DNA from: Bacteroidia bacterium
GTDB lineage: Bacteria; Bacteroidota; Bacteroidia; Bacteroidales; CAJPTX01
Length of the DNA stretch: 43,234 bases
Assembly (NCBI GenBank): GCA_905373665.1
Contig: CAJPTV010000003.1
Location: forward strand, 1-43,234
Direction: 5' to 3'
Under the pieces are notes generated by a model that was given only the letters and a program-made list of their open reading frames with translations, searched no databases and was not told the origin of the DNA. The position numbers and the translations under genes are program-made. This document shows positions 33,001 to 42,208 of the stretch, piece by piece; positions within the stretch are counted from its first letter, which is position 1; every line of letters starts with the position of its first letter.

Positions 33001-36000
33001 CCGAGTTTCGGATTTCGCACCCCAATCATCATGACACGTACCGTAGACAAACTGGGATGCCCGACCACGGTAATAAATCGCCCATCGCGTTCTACCTTGA
33101 AGGCGTCTCGCACGGTTTGCCCCACAAGCGACTTGAGGGCGGCATCTCGCTCCAGCTTCACATTGCGGAACTCCGAAAGGTTAATGTCAATCGCATTTTC
33201 AGCGGGCCAGACACTCCGTCGGTCACCGTCGTTCGTATTACTGTAGAATCCTGGCGCGGTGAGCTTCAACGGCACTTCATACTCGTAGTAATTAGAGGTA
33301 TAGTCTGACCCTAGACGCAGGAAGAGGTTGAGCTCATCATCATTGAGCGGCTCGTTCACCAGCGCTTCTGCGTGGACGTCCATAGATATGCGCTTGTAGT
33401 TGAGTAGGTTGTAACTTACGGAGCGGAAGGCTGCACGGGCATCCCCATCCTGTAAGTTGCCCACTTTCAGCTCCATAGACTGTTCGTTGAGTTCATTCTC
33501 AACGGCTTGACTCGCATCAATCTCGCGCGTAACCCCTGGCGGCAAAATATAATTAACCGGAGTTCTGGTACTGTTCTCTTCGATGTTTACCGCCGAGATA
33601 TCAAAATAAGTAGACTCCGAACCGCCACCACCGAGCTGTTCTTGCGCCTCCAAGAGCGAACGCTCATAGCGCCGCCACTCGCCTCGAACCAACCCAAGGG
33701 TCGCAAAACGCAAAACGACAGGCGCATCAAAAGAACGCAAGAACATTCGGACAAAGCGCATAGACTTAAAGTCTTGGATGTGTCCCACGCGCGTCTCGTA
33801 TTCCTTGAGCGGTATCTTAAACTGATACCATGCGACCGCCGACTCCTTACCATTGGCAAACTTTGCCCTCGCGATCACCTTGTCCGTAACATAGTTACGC
33901 CCCACCTCGAGCTCATTCTTCCGAAGGGAAACGCGATACTGGTAGTAACTCTCGTTGTCACTTAGGGTGTTATCTCGGTTAATATCCTCAACGTCGGGTT
34001 GGGTTGTCCCTGTTGTGGGGTAGCTCTCTTTAGACTGCTCCGCCGTCGGGCTATTCCCTTCCGAGTTGTTGAAATATTTGTAGCGTTCCAAGATAGGCGC
34101 TTGCGCATTGTCATAGTCCGAAGAACGGAAATAACGATAGTCATCTGAGGACGGATCGCTTTGCGCCTTCACCACCGCTGGGCTCGTTGCGCCGAGCGAA
34201 GAGGAGAGATTGGACAAATAGTCAGAAAAGAAAAGCGCTTCGGCCTCGGAATTAAGTCCGTCAAACCCGACGTCTTGGATGGTACGGCTACGCGGGTCAT
34301 TGTCAAAAGCCATCACGGTGGACTGCACCTTCGGGACACGCCCCCAAGCCGTATTCTCTAGGCGCGAGGGGTCATCCTCTATTGGGATTCCATTTTCAAA
34401 GAACTTCCGTCCGTCACGGAGAATATCCTCCGACACATTCCCGAGGTTAAAATAAAGCTCTCCCCCCGTGGTATTCTTGTCCTCGGCAAAGGGATCCATC
34501 AACCAGAACTCGAGGTACTCTATATTAGAATTCTCGAAGTCGGTGACAGGTAACGCACGCATAATCCCTCCCCAACGTGCGAGCGGGTTCTGTAACGAAC
34601 CATCGGCATTCACGCTAGTCGCATCAAAGTTATACGGACCTCGCTCGGAGGGATAGTAGGCAAGATTGAGGACAGGCAAGGTGGTCGGCTGCCCCTGCGG
34701 GATACTCCGGTTCGGGAAAAGTTCTTGTTCCTCGATCTCACGCACGAAGTGACTACTCTGTTCGTCGGGATTGTTCCGAATGTGGGTCGGGGTGAGCGAA
34801 GAGTTGCGAAGGAAGAGCGGGTCAATGGTGTACCATGCAAGGCGGGCACGCTGCATCCCATAACGGATATCGTTCACCAACTCTCCTTCTGGGAAAAGAG
34901 CCGCCTGACCTTGAGGGACACTCGCCAGACTCCAAGCATTCCACATACGCAAATCGATGAGCGACTTGTTCGCTTCAAAGTCATCGAGGTAGACAGCGCC
35001 GCGCTTATCAAGATGCCCCGACTGACCTGGGATGAAGTGCGCCATCTCCGCATCGAAAGAGACGCTCGACTTTTCCTTCGTTTCCAAGAAGGGCAACTTA
35101 TCCACGGCACGGGTCAGCCACGGTAACTCGGTTTCATACGAAGTATTGAGCCCCCAGATGGTGTTCGACATCGCTTCGTTGCCATAGTTCACCTTCTTCG
35201 TCAAAGGGCGTTCGGTCAAATTGAGAATCGTTCCCCCGATATGGAACTTGTCACTGAACTTGTAGTCTAGGTGCGTACCGACGAGGGTTTTCGTTTGGAA
35301 GTCTAGCCCGAGGTTACTCTCCAAGGAGATCTTAATCGGGGTGCCCGACTCTAGGAGTCCTTGGTTGATAATCTTCACCGTCCCGAGGAGGTAATCTACG
35401 ACGTAGTCCGTATTTTCTACCAGACGCTGCCCGCCCGCCGTGACCACCACCGAGCCTTTAGGTACGTTGGGCGCATTGAGCGAGATCTCCGAATTGGAAC
35501 TTGACTGATATTCCCCCTTGATAATGAACTTGTTCTTTTCCGCCGCCTGCTGTGCTCGCGATAGGGTACTGTCGTAAAGCTCGCGATAGGCAATCTCCTC
35601 GATAGCCGCGGGGTCACCCAGCTTAGAAGCCAAGTATGCCCCAAAAGGTTCGACGGTCGGGAAGATTAGCCGCCCCGTATTGGGAAGGATGGTTACGCCC
35701 TCAATAAAGTCAAAGACGCCATCGGGGCCATAATCCCCCTGCGTGTTCAAATTGTCGAGGTTCAGCACGGAGAGGAGCGGCTCTCGCTGCAAGTGTCCTT
35801 TGCTTAGGTAATTGACCGCCGTCCCGATCTCATCGTCTTGGTAAAGCACGTCGAGGCGGAAATCTTTCTTGGAAACTTGATAAGCCCCGAGGGAGTAGAT
35901 ATTCTTCATCATCAGACGCCAGGTGGGCATCGATGGAGAGAGGTCTGTTGCTTTCAAAAGTTTCAAGACGAGGGCGTCGGGAGCGTTAATCCCATCTGAG

Positions 36001-37406
36001 GAGAGCTCCCCCACCTTATAGGTACGTCCTTGGTAGGTATATTCGTAAGCCACAGCCAAGACCTCGTCAGCATTGAGCGACATATTGAGGGAGATAAAGC
36101 CCAGCTTGGAGTTCAGCGTATATTCGTTGGGTTTGAGCTTTCGTGCACTCTCTAGCTTTTCGTAGTCCTGCCCATTCCTAAAATTGAGCGCAGCAAGCGG
36201 CGCGAGCACTGAAGAGACATTCGCAAGGGAGCGGATACCCGCGTAAGCCCCTTGAGTGGCATCATAGTAGAGCGAGTTGCTCGCATTGGAGGGGACACGC
36301 TCGCCAGCCACGGGGTTCACCACATTGCGCGCATAGATATTATTTCCCACCTCGGCGAGGTCGACAAAGGCAACGATGTCTCGAGAGTCGTCAAAGCGTC
36401 CCTGCTTATTGGTTACCCAGACCTCGATCTTTTGTATCTCGATCCCCGAACCGACGAGCGGCAACTGACTTAGCGATTGGTCATACCGTTCATAAAAGTA
36501 CTTGGAGAGGAAGAAGTGGCGGTTCGCTTCGTACTGATCTGCACGGAGCTCAAAGTCCTTGGTTTGCGCGCCACCTTTCACCTCAATGGTTTGTGCTTGC
36601 CCCTTGCGTTGCGAAAGTACAGCGGAGACGTCAAGGCGTCCGAACTTCAAATCGGTACGGAAACCGAACAGGCTTTGACTCCCAGTAATGAGCGAGCCGG
36701 GTAAAGGCATGGAGACATTCCCGGCCTCGATCTTCTGAATAATCTCGTCCTCGTGCCCCGTATATTCTACCTTGACGTTCGTTTCAAAATCAAAGGTTGC
36801 TTCGGTGTTATACTTCACGTCGAGACGGAGCTTATCCCCGATCTTCCCCGTAAGGTTAATCTGTAGCTTGGTGTTGAAGTCGAAGGTTGTGTTGCTGCGC
36901 ATATCCTCGGGGATAGCGTAGTTCTCGGTACTCGAATTTGTAACGCCGAAGGTTAGCTCTGCCGAGCCCTGTGGGACGATCTCGATCACGTTGCTCCCAA
37001 AGATGCGGTCGAAGTTATCGCCCCCGACCTGCAAGACGGGCAAGATGCGCCCCCCTGCCGTATTGTCTCTCTGCCCCGAGTGGGAGTTTGTCCAAAACTG
37101 ACGCAAGGACTCTTCGCGTCGGAAGTCACGGTACTCTTGCGGGGAGAGGACGCGCGGTTGACCGACCACCATATTCCCCACCTTGTTGTAAAGGAAATAG
37201 TTCCCCGTCGTCGCGTCATAGCGCACCTCATACGTCCGCGCCATTAGGGGCGGCAATGAGGGTTTGCCTAGCGAGCCTTGTGCCTCGCCCTCCGTCTCTT
37301 GCGCATGAAGCGCGTTCACACTCAAAGATAAACAGAGGAGGGCGAGCCCTAAAAAGAGCCGCCCAGTCCAAAAGAGACTACTTAGTATATTCCGACCAAT
37401 CCGCAC
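30069..37406 (-). CDS. sov: Type IX secretion translocon protein SprA/Sov
   Basis: The giant beta-barrel translocon of the type IX secretion system, called SprA in Flavobacterium and Sov in Porphyromonas gingivalis. At 2445 aa it is close to the known 2400-2500. A signal peptide (LFLGLALLCLSLSVNALHA, cut near residue 35) precedes VNPVAGERVPSN, YLDDFEANKSLIDLRMWNAW and LEFWLMDPF, all typical SprA landmarks, and a long barrel region ending in FGISVRFTLEQ. The open frame runs up to 37676 inside ruvA, but GTG at 37406, 5 bp after the ruvA stop, gives a normal signal peptide and was chosen. ruvA lies upstream and a barrel gene is coupled downstream. With porQ it shows that a type IX system is present. 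Confidence 0.93.
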   Translation of the reverse strand: MRIGRNILSSLFWTGRLFLGLALLCLSLSVNALHAQETEGEAQGSLGKPSLPPLMARTYEVRYDATTGNYFLYNKVGNMVVGQPRVLSPQEYRDFRREESLRQFWTNSHSGQRDNTAGGRILPVLQVGGDNFDRIFGSNVIEIVPQGSAELTFGVTNSSTENYAIPEDMRSNTTFDFNTKLQINLTGKIGDKLRLDVKYNTEATFDFETNVKVEYTGHEDEIIQKIEAGNVSMPLPGSLITGSQSLFGFRTDLKFGRLDVSAVLSQRKGQAQTIEVKGGAQTKDFELRADQYEANRHFFLSKYFYERYDQSLSQLPLVGSGIEIQKIEVWVTNKQGRFDDSRDIVAFVDLAEVGNNIYARNVVNPVAGERVPSNASNSLYYDATQGAYAGIRSLANVSSVLAPLAALNFRNGQDYEKLESARKLKPNEYTLNSKLGFISLNMSLNADEVLAVAYEYTYQGRTYKVGELSSDGINAPDALVLKLLKATDLSPSMPTWRLMMKNIYSLGAYQVSKKDFRLDVLYQDDEIGTAVNYLSKGHLQREPLLSVLNLDNLNTQGDYGPDGVFDFIEGVTILPNTGRLIFPTVEPFGAYLASKLGDPAAIEEIAYRELYDSTLSRAQQAAEKNKFIIKGEYQSSSNSEISLNAPNVPKGSVVVTAGGQRLVENTDYVVDYLLGTVKIINQGLLESGTPIKISLESNLGLDFQTKTLVGTHLDYKFSDKFHIGGTILNLTERPLTKKVNYGNEAMSNTIWGLNTSYETELPWLTRAVDKLPFLETKEKSSVSFDAEMAHFIPGQSGHLDKRGAVYLDDFEANKSLIDLRMWNAWSLASVPQGQAALFPEGELVNDIRYGMQRARLAWYTIDPLFLRNSSLTPTHIRNNPDEQSSHFVREIEEQELFPNRSIPQGQPTTLPVLNLAYYPSERGPYNFDATSVNADGSLQNPLARWGGIMRALPVTDFENSNIEYLEFWLMDPFAEDKNTTGGELYFNLGNVSEDILRDGRKFFENGIPIEDDPSRLENTAWGRVPKVQSTVMAFDNDPRSRTIQDVGFDGLNSEAEALFFSDYLSNLSSSLGATSPAVVKAQSDPSSDDYRYFRSSDYDNAQAPILERYKYFNNSEGNSPTAEQSKESYPTTGTTQPDVEDINRDNTLSDNESYYQYRVSLRKNELEVGRNYVTDKVIARAKFANGKESAVAWYQFKIPLKEYETRVGHIQDFKSMRFVRMFLRSFDAPVVLRFATLGLVRGEWRRYERSLLEAQEQLGGGGSESTYFDISAVNIEENSTRTPVNYILPPGVTREIDASQAVENELNEQSMELKVGNLQDGDARAAFRSVSYNLLNYKRISMDVHAEALVNEPLNDDELNLFLRLGSDYTSNYYEYEVPLKLTAPGFYSNTNDGDRRSVWPAENAIDINLSEFRNVKLERDAALKSLVGQTVRDAFKVERDGRFITVVGHPSLSTVRVMMIGVRNPKLGPAFDDGRAKSGIVWVNELRLSRIDQSGGWAALASMNTRMADFGSVALTGRLQTPGFGALENKLSERSTEFTYQYDANANLEFGKFFPKRWEVSVPMYVSHGESFANPEYNPLDPDVPFDEALDKLPSAAERNRLKSIAQDYTRRRSLNFTNVRVNQQSRTPRPWDVGNFSLTYAYNEQNAHNVKTEYRNQVMHKGMLAYVFSARPTTYEPFRRISWLSSNHLALVRDINFTPMPRQITFRTEVNRSFLEQKLRNINSPALQMRPTYAKSFEWNRSYGVNWDLMRSLRLDFSANNMAVIDEPEGQTLSQLSGDARQIWKDSVWRSVRHFGRTTQYNHHLAATYNLPINRLPFLSWLSSSASYTADYRWDAARRVARNVDLNLGNTVQNASTLQLSANASFVSLYSKVPFLNDINRKFEAIGNGGAPNESAKQEMKTVRFVKERFSLQNNQPRAVSHTLNSEDIKAKYITRDGEEVPLEVEVIANNRVRVSTSKPPLVRGRLVLETQKPVTHISPAIFGEAVVRALMGLRSISVNYTQTDGTFVPGYLPRTKLLGFDDIASGAAPGWPFVLGWQDANFAARAAERGWLTLDTAQVDAFKLTRSTNFSYRINIEPFPYFRVDITGTRQFARNRSEFYRPAASGLFEVVNPTVAGNFSISAIFIRTAFEGAVKGDKYASKAFNRFRENRLTVAKRLAANRSENYAPGADGIFPDGYSGLSQEVLIPSFLAAYTGSDPKSVNLETFSTIPLPNWQFTYDGLSRMSLFKDLFRQVSLRHGYRANYIIGNYQSNEAFKEEDDGFSYVRNVQDDYIARYQVSNVSLSEQFSPLFGVDLGFANSLTTKAEVRKNRSMAMSFANNQLTDMDTWEYVLGASYRFENLPVVIKSQLGGKSVLKSELRLQGDFSVRNTQTILRKLTEATNTPTAGQWSYALKLSADYMLTEQINLRFFFDRMVNKPLVSLSFPTSTTSFGISVRFTLEQ

Positions 37407-37411
37407 CTCAA

Positions 37412-38002
37412 CTACAATTGCTGTAATGCAGCCTTTATTAGCTGCTCTACGGAGAAATGCTCTCCACTCTTTATCAGCGCATCCACGACCTTCTCGGTAG
37501 CGGACTTCTGAAAGCCCAAGGCTATCAAAGCAAATAACGCATCGTCTCGGGTCGTATTGTGCACAGAGCCCTGCACGCCCCCCTTTCCGCCCGTCGGGAT
37601 GAGATCGGGAATCTTTCCCTGCAAGTCCACAATGATACGCTGTGCGGTCTTTGTTCCCACGCCCTTTGCTCGACAAAGTCGCGAGGCATCGCCGCGCGCG
37701 ATAATATCCACCACCTCTTCGACGTCGTAGGCAGAGAGGAGCACTCGCCCTGTATTAGGCCCCACGCCCGACACCGAAATCAGAAGCTTGAAAAGCGTGC
37801 GCTCTTGCTTAGAAAAGAAACCGTAGAGTTCGTGCGCATCCTCTCGCAACACCTCATGGACGTAGAGCAAGGCTGTGGCCTTTCCCTCCAACTGCGCGTA
37901 GGTCTGCATGGAGATTTGGAGCAGATAGCCCAATCCGCCATTGACCAATACCACGGAAGTTGGGGTTAAGTCTACCACCTCGCCCGTAACGAACTCGATC
38001 AT
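37412..38002 (-). CDS. ruvA: Holliday junction branch migration protein RuvA
   Basis: Binds four-way junctions as a tetramer and loads the RuvB motor. The 196-aa protein shows the N-terminal OB domain (MIEFVTGEVVDLTPTSVVL), the HhH repeats (ISVSGVGPNTGRVLLSA and RAKGVGTKTAQRIIVDLQGKI) and the C-terminal UBA-like domain (DALFALIALGFQKSATEKVV). Length is normal. It starts 3 bp after pdxA, with sov immediately downstream. A ruvA-sov neighbourhood is known in Porphyromonas. Confidence 0.95.
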   Translation of the reverse strand: MIEFVTGEVVDLTPTSVVLVNGGLGYLLQISMQTYAQLEGKATALLYVHEVLREDAHELYGFFSKQERTLFKLLISVSGVGPNTGRVLLSAYDVEEVVDIIARGDASRLCRAKGVGTKTAQRIIVDLQGKIPDLIPTGGKGGVQGSVHNTTRDDALFALIALGFQKSATEKVVDALIKSGEHFSVEQLIKAALQQL

Positions 38003-38005
38003 CGG

Positions 38006-39076
38006 TTAACGTTCTTCGGCTACGGGAGGTTCTTCGCTCCTATTCAAACGCTTCGCAGCCTCAATTTCTGCCGCTCTTGCCCGCGAACGAGCCACCTGTA
38101 TCGCGACATAGACCGCTTGGCGGAAAGGCTCGCAGGAAGCGACACTTTTTCCGACCAAAGAGTAGGCAGTGCCATGTGCAGGCGAGGTGCGCACGAGGGG
38201 CAAGCCCGCAGTGTAGTTCACCCCCTCTTCAAAAGAGAGCGTTTTGAAGGGAACGAGCCCTTGGTCATGATACATCGCCAAGACGGCATCGTAGTGCCGC
38301 CAAGCATACGCCCCAAAGAAGCCATCGGCGGGTAGCGGGCCTACCGCAATCATGCCCTCTGCATTTGCAGCTTCGATGGCAGGGGTGATGAGCGTCATCT
38401 CTTCTGTCCCCAACAATCCTCCTTCCCCAGCATGGGGATTGAGACCGAGGACGGCGATTTGCCCCCCTGCAATTTCAAAGTCTCGCAGCAGCGACTTGTG
38501 CATCTGACGCAACTTTGCCAAAATCCCCTCCGTGGTGAGGCGCTCTGCTACCTTGCCTAACGGGATATGCCCTGTGGCGACCCCGACACGCAAGCGATCG
38601 GAGACCATAAACATCAAGGCTTCTTTTGCGCCCGTACGGTCGACCAGATACTCTGTATGTCCGGGAAAGGCGAACTCTTCGGACTGCATCGTACTCTTGT
38701 TCACGGGGAGGGTCACCAGCGCGTCGACCGTTCCCTGCTTCCAGTCTTCAAAAAAGGTTTCTAATGCGCGGTAAGCTAACAGTCCTGCTAGGCGCGAGGG
38801 TTGCCCTAACTCGACCAGTACGGTCTCGGGCATTGCGATCTCGACAAGGTTGATACGGCGCGGGTGTAATTCGCCCGCATTTTTCACCGCAAAGACCTGT
38901 ACACCTTGGATGTTCAAGAGTTTGCGGTAATAGGCTAAGACACGCCCCGAGCCGTAAATCACGGGAATAAACTGTTCCACGAACATGGGGTCTTGCAAGG
39001 CTCGCAAGAGGACTTCTGTGCCGATCCCGTTGCAATCGCCCTGTGTAATCCCAACTACAACTTTTCCATCTATCAT
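38006..39076 (-). CDS. pdxA: 4-hydroxythreonine-4-phosphate dehydrogenase
   Basis: An NAD-dependent, metal-dependent enzyme of vitamin B6 (pyridoxal 5'-phosphate) synthesis by the DXP-dependent route. The 356-aa protein has VGITQGDCNGIGTEV, DALVTLPVNKSTMQ, the metal-ligand region FPGHTEYLVDRTGA (His140), GLNPHAGEGG and AMYHDQGLVPFK followed by the closing PLVRTSPAHGTAYSLVGK. It begins the pdxA-ruvA-sov-barrel-methylase run. A TACCTTTG box lies 26 bp upstream. Confidence 0.94.
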   Translation of the reverse strand: MIDGKVVVGITQGDCNGIGTEVLLRALQDPMFVEQFIPVIYGSGRVLAYYRKLLNIQGVQVFAVKNAGELHPRRINLVEIAMPETVLVELGQPSRLAGLLAYRALETFFEDWKQGTVDALVTLPVNKSTMQSEEFAFPGHTEYLVDRTGAKEALMFMVSDRLRVGVATGHIPLGKVAERLTTEGILAKLRQMHKSLLRDFEIAGGQIAVLGLNPHAGEGGLLGTEEMTLITPAIEAANAEGMIAVGPLPADGFFGAYAWRHYDAVLAMYHDQGLVPFKTLSFEEGVNYTAGLPLVRTSPAHGTAYSLVGKSVASCEPFRQAVYVAIQVARSRARAAEIEAAKRLNRSEEPPVAEER

Positions 39077-39102
39077 GGGTCGTGTCTATTTTTTCTTAGC
39101 GA

Positions 39103-39110
39103 CAAAGGTA
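39103..39110 (-). promoter_or_regulatory. -7 box for the pdxA-ruvA-sov run
   Basis: TACCTTTG on the minus strand, 26 bp before the pdxA start. The expected -33 TTTG is not visible at the usual distance. Confidence 0.5.
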
Positions 39111-39131
39111 GTACAAATGAGTGCAGCCGCA

Positions 39132-39821
39132 CTATGCCTCCTGTGCAGTGAGGGGGGTGACGAGCCGCACATAGAGCTGGCTGTTTTCTATCCGCGTCAC
39201 CACGACGTTCGTTCCCCGCTCAAGCATAGCCCCCTCGGAGACTGCCGTGTAGAGAGTCCCGTTGAGCGAGACCTTCCCTGATGGGCGCAAGACGGTCTCT
39301 GTCCTCCCCTCTTGCCCGATGAGCGATGGGTCTAGAGCTTGTACCGCCACGTAGCCGTCGTCTACGGTCATCTCTTTGTGTAAAGCCATGGCGGGCGTTC
39401 GCTTCGAGGTTGTAAGGAAATGACTGAGCGCCATACTGCCGAAGATCCCGATCGTGAGGGCTATTACCACCAGTGCAAAAGAGGTCAGGATTTCGTGGAT
39501 GGAACTCTTGTCCCACTCCTTCAACAAAGAATTGTCGACGAGGGCGAGGGTCAGCCCAGCCACACTACAGAGAAGCCCCGAGATGCCCGTAATGCCAAAG
39601 CCGGGGACGACGAAGATTTCCAAAAGTATCAACAAGAGCCCTCCGAGAAAGAGCCCAATATCTAAGGGCTCTGCCAGCCCAGCAAGGTAGAGCGGGACAA
39701 AAAAGAGCACCGCCGCCACCATAGATATCAAGAAAGAGACGCCCACCCCTGGGGTTTGCATCTCGAAAAAGAGCCCACCGACGATGAAGACTATCAAGAG
39801 TACTGCGAGAGTGATTGGCAT
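39132..39821 (-). CDS. NfeD family membrane protein, short form without protease domain
   Basis: A 229-aa protein with several membrane helices in the first 140 residues (ITLAVLLIVFIVGGLFFEMQTPG, LGGLLLILLEIFVVPGFGITG) and a C-terminal OB-like domain (GQEGRTETVLRPSGKVSLNGTLYTAVSEG). This is the NfeD/YqiJ pattern; long NfeD proteins have an N-terminal ClpP-class serine protease that is absent here. The family is associated with membrane-microdomain and stomatin-like proteins, but no stomatin gene is adjacent. It starts 1 bp after corA. Confidence 0.85.
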   Translation of the reverse strand: MPITLAVLLIVFIVGGLFFEMQTPGVGVSFLISMVAAVLFFVPLYLAGLAEPLDIGLFLGGLLLILLEIFVVPGFGITGISGLLCSVAGLTLALVDNSLLKEWDKSSIHEILTSFALVVIALTIGIFGSMALSHFLTTSKRTPAMALHKEMTVDDGYVAVQALDPSLIGQEGRTETVLRPSGKVSLNGTLYTAVSEGAMLERGTNVVVTRIENSQLYVRLVTPLTAQEA

Positions 39822-39822
39822 A

Positions 39823-40779
39823 TCAAAGCAGCTTTTTGAGTTTGAAAATCACGACCGTAATCAGCGAGGCGAGGATCATCACCAAGATGGCAAAGGGATA
39901 GCCCAACGTCCACTGCAATTCGGGCATGACGTTAAAGTTCATCCCATAGATGGAGGCGATGAGCGTGGGGGGCATAAAGATGACCGAGGCTACGGTGAAG
40001 GTCTTAGTAATCTTATTGAGGTGGATATTCGCCAGACCAAGGAAGGTGTCTTGTAGGTAGTCCAACCGATTGAAACTGAAGTCCGTATGATTTACCAGCG
40101 AACTCGTGTCCTTGATCATCACTTGGAGCTTTGGGAAAAGGTCTCGCGGGAAGCGTTCGCTTTTCAATACACCGCTGATGATACGCTGCTTATCGATGAT
40201 GTTCTCTCGGATGAGCATCGTATTCTCTTGCAGGGTGTTTATCTCCAAGATGACGTCTTGGTCGATATCTTCGGGCTTGGCAAGGTTAATCCGTCGGCTC
40301 AGGCGTGCAATCCCTCGAGCAACGCCCTCGAGCATGTCGGCGTCCATGTCAATCCGCGTTTCAAATAGTCCGACAAAGATGTGATAGCCAGTCGGGTAAG
40401 CCTTCGGGTTGTGCGAAAGCTTGCGCTGGGTATCGCCAAAAGAACGGAGCTCGCGGTTACGGGTCGAGATCAAGATACCGTCCTTGAGTAGAAAGGAGGT
40501 GGGTTCGCTAAAATAGGCCTCGGAGGAGGGGATCAAGAAGCTCGCGTTGGCGACGATGAGACTCTCGGTCTCGGAGTAGCGCGACGAACTTTCAATCTCC
40601 TCTGCCTGCTGCCGGGTTTGGAGATAGACGCCAAAGAACTCCTCTACCCGCTCAATTTCGTGCTCAGTGCCCTCGACGAGATCTACCCAAAGGATATCCT
40701 CGTAGTCCAACTGTGAGAGGATCTCTTCGTCCACCTCACTGACAATGCTGTCTTGACTCTTGTAGAAGATAGTAACCAT
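39823..40779 (-). CDS. corA: CorA family magnesium/divalent cation transporter
   Basis: A 318-aa channel of the CorA family. A long cytoplasmic alpha/beta region rich in charged residues is followed by two C-terminal helices with the diagnostic YGMN motif between them (ASIYGMNFNVMPELQWTLGYP) and a Lys-rich end. The GMN loop supports Mg2+ transport, though related proteins carry other divalent ions. It sits 16 bp after mqnA and directly before nfeD. Confidence 0.93.
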   Translation of the reverse strand: MVTIFYKSQDSIVSEVDEEILSQLDYEDILWVDLVEGTEHEIERVEEFFGVYLQTRQQAEEIESSSRYSETESLIVANASFLIPSSEAYFSEPTSFLLKDGILISTRNRELRSFGDTQRKLSHNPKAYPTGYHIFVGLFETRIDMDADMLEGVARGIARLSRRINLAKPEDIDQDVILEINTLQENTMLIRENIIDKQRIISGVLKSERFPRDLFPKLQVMIKDTSSLVNHTDFSFNRLDYLQDTFLGLANIHLNKITKTFTVASVIFMPPTLIASIYGMNFNVMPELQWTLGYPFAILVMILASLITVVIFKLKKLL

Positions 40780-40795
40780 TGAGCGTTCCCCCCGT

Positions 40796-41587
40796 TTATG
40801 AACGAACCTCCAGCGGAGCTGCTGCGACGGAGAGGCGGTCGGGCAAACGCATCACCTCCTCCTGGTAACGCGCAAGCGCCTCCTTTTTCTGCGCATCGTA
40901 GGTATAATCTATACGCTGACGGAGATAATCTGTTGCCTGCTGCGGCGAGAGGGCGGCGGGAAGCGCAAAAGAGGTTAGCGCCTCAGCAATATGCGCAATG
41001 CCGTACGCCAAGGCGGCACGAAAGTCTTCGAGCCAATCTGTCGCAGGCATGGTATGGGCAGCCCACACGGCAAAGACCATCGGAAGCCCCGTAAAGAGAC
41101 GCCACGCCTCGCCGAGGTCGTAAGTATATTCGTAACGGTGACGATAGGTAAAGACCTTATCGCCGATGAGGAGAACGGCCTCGTCCTGTGCATCGCTTTG
41201 TTCTAAGCGATCGAGGTGCAGCGGCAAGAGTTGCGGACGACACGCCCAATAGCGCTCAAGGAGCACCCGCGCGAGGAGGGTCGAGGTGCGAGAGTCTGGG
41301 TCGAGGTAAAGGCGTTGCACCTGCTGAATAGGCACGTGCGAATATATACAGACACTCTCAACCGCTCCGTTTGTCCCGATGCAATAGCCATCGAGGAGTG
41401 TCGCCTGCGGTTCGCTTAGCAACGCCCCAATGGGTAAAAGCGCCACATCCACCCGCTTTTCATGAAAGAGCTGCGCACAAACCGAGGGGACAGCCAAGGT
41501 CAATTGTACCCGCGAAGGGCCTAGACGCTGACTGAGCCCCCAAACCATGGGGACGGTATTCAGGTAAGATACAGCAGCTACTCTCAT
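40796..41587 (-). CDS. mqnA: Chorismate dehydratase MqnA (futalosine menaquinone pathway)
   Basis: Dehydrates chorismate to 3-enolpyruvylbenzoate, the first step of the futalosine route to menaquinone. The 263-aa protein has the periplasmic-binding-like family blocks AVSYLNTVPMVWGL, VDVALLPIGALL, DPDSRTSTLLARVLL, AVLLIGDKVF and YDLGEAWRLFTGLPMVFAVWAA. MqnD is related but has a different N-terminus. The Met at 41587 (MRVAAVSYLN) was preferred over 41593. It starts 15 bp after frr. Other mqn genes are not in the window. Confidence 0.88.
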   Translation of the reverse strand: MRVAAVSYLNTVPMVWGLSQRLGPSRVQLTLAVPSVCAQLFHEKRVDVALLPIGALLSEPQATLLDGYCIGTNGAVESVCIYSHVPIQQVQRLYLDPDSRTSTLLARVLLERYWACRPQLLPLHLDRLEQSDAQDEAVLLIGDKVFTYRHRYEYTYDLGEAWRLFTGLPMVFAVWAAHTMPATDWLEDFRAALAYGIAHIAEALTSFALPAALSPQQATDYLRQRIDYTYDAQKKEALARYQEEVMRLPDRLSVAAAPLEVRS

Positions 41588-41602
41588 GCGCAATGGCGGG
41601 AG

Positions 41603-42160
41603 CTAAACCGTCATAATATCCTTTTCCTTAGCCTCTATGGTAGCCTCTAACTGCTTGGTGTACTTGTCGAGCAGTTTCTGTATGTCGGCTTCTAGCGCCT
41701 TGGCTTCATCTTCGGGGAAGCCGTCCTTTTGCATCTTCTTGATCTGCTCGTTGGCATCGCGACGCGCGTTTCGTAACACGGTCTTCGCCTTTTCCGCCTC
41801 GGCCTTTACCTGCTTTACGAGCTCTTTGCGGCGCTCCTCTGTGAGGGTTGGGATGGGGACTTTTACCGAGTCGCCAGAATTGATGGGTTGTAGCCCGAGG
41901 TTCGCTTCTTGTATCGCCTTTGCGATAGCCCCGACCATGTTCTTTTCCCAAGGTTGTACCTGCAGGGTGTGTGCGTCAAGGATAGAGACATTCGCAATAT
42001 TATTGAGGGAGGACATATTGCCGTAGTAGTCTACTTTGACTTGGGCGAGTATAGCCGGTGAAGCCTTCCCCGTACGAAAACTTTGTAGGGCTACGTCTAG
42101 GTGCGCAAGACCCTTTTCCATGGCCTCTTCAGCCGCTTTCAAACACGTGTTCTTATCCAT
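41603..42160 (-). CDS. frr: Ribosome recycling factor
   Basis: Splits post-termination ribosomes together with EF-G. The 185-aa length is standard. Typical blocks are LDVALQSFRTGKASPAILAQVKVDYYGN, SVKVPIPTLTEERRKELVKQ and the C-terminal helices. The Met at 42160 (MDKNTCLKAAEEAM) matches the family; the frame starting at 42199 adds a spurious extension. It lies 48 bp after pyrH, the usual pyrH-frr pair. Confidence 0.96.
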   Translation of the reverse strand: MDKNTCLKAAEEAMEKGLAHLDVALQSFRTGKASPAILAQVKVDYYGNMSSLNNIANVSILDAHTLQVQPWEKNMVGAIAKAIQEANLGLQPINSGDSVKVPIPTLTEERRKELVKQVKAEAEKAKTVLRNARRDANEQIKKMQKDGFPEDEAKALEADIQKLLDKYTKQLEATIEAKEKDIMTV

Positions 42161-42208
42161 ATTTACGTAGTCTTTAATTTTGCGAATGATTCTCTTCAAG
42201 GTTCTTTC

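Noticed and set aside
37407..37676. N-terminal extension of sov into ruvA
   Set aside because: It would overlap ruvA by about 265 bp and place a long polar stretch before the signal peptide; the GTG at 37406 is more consistent.
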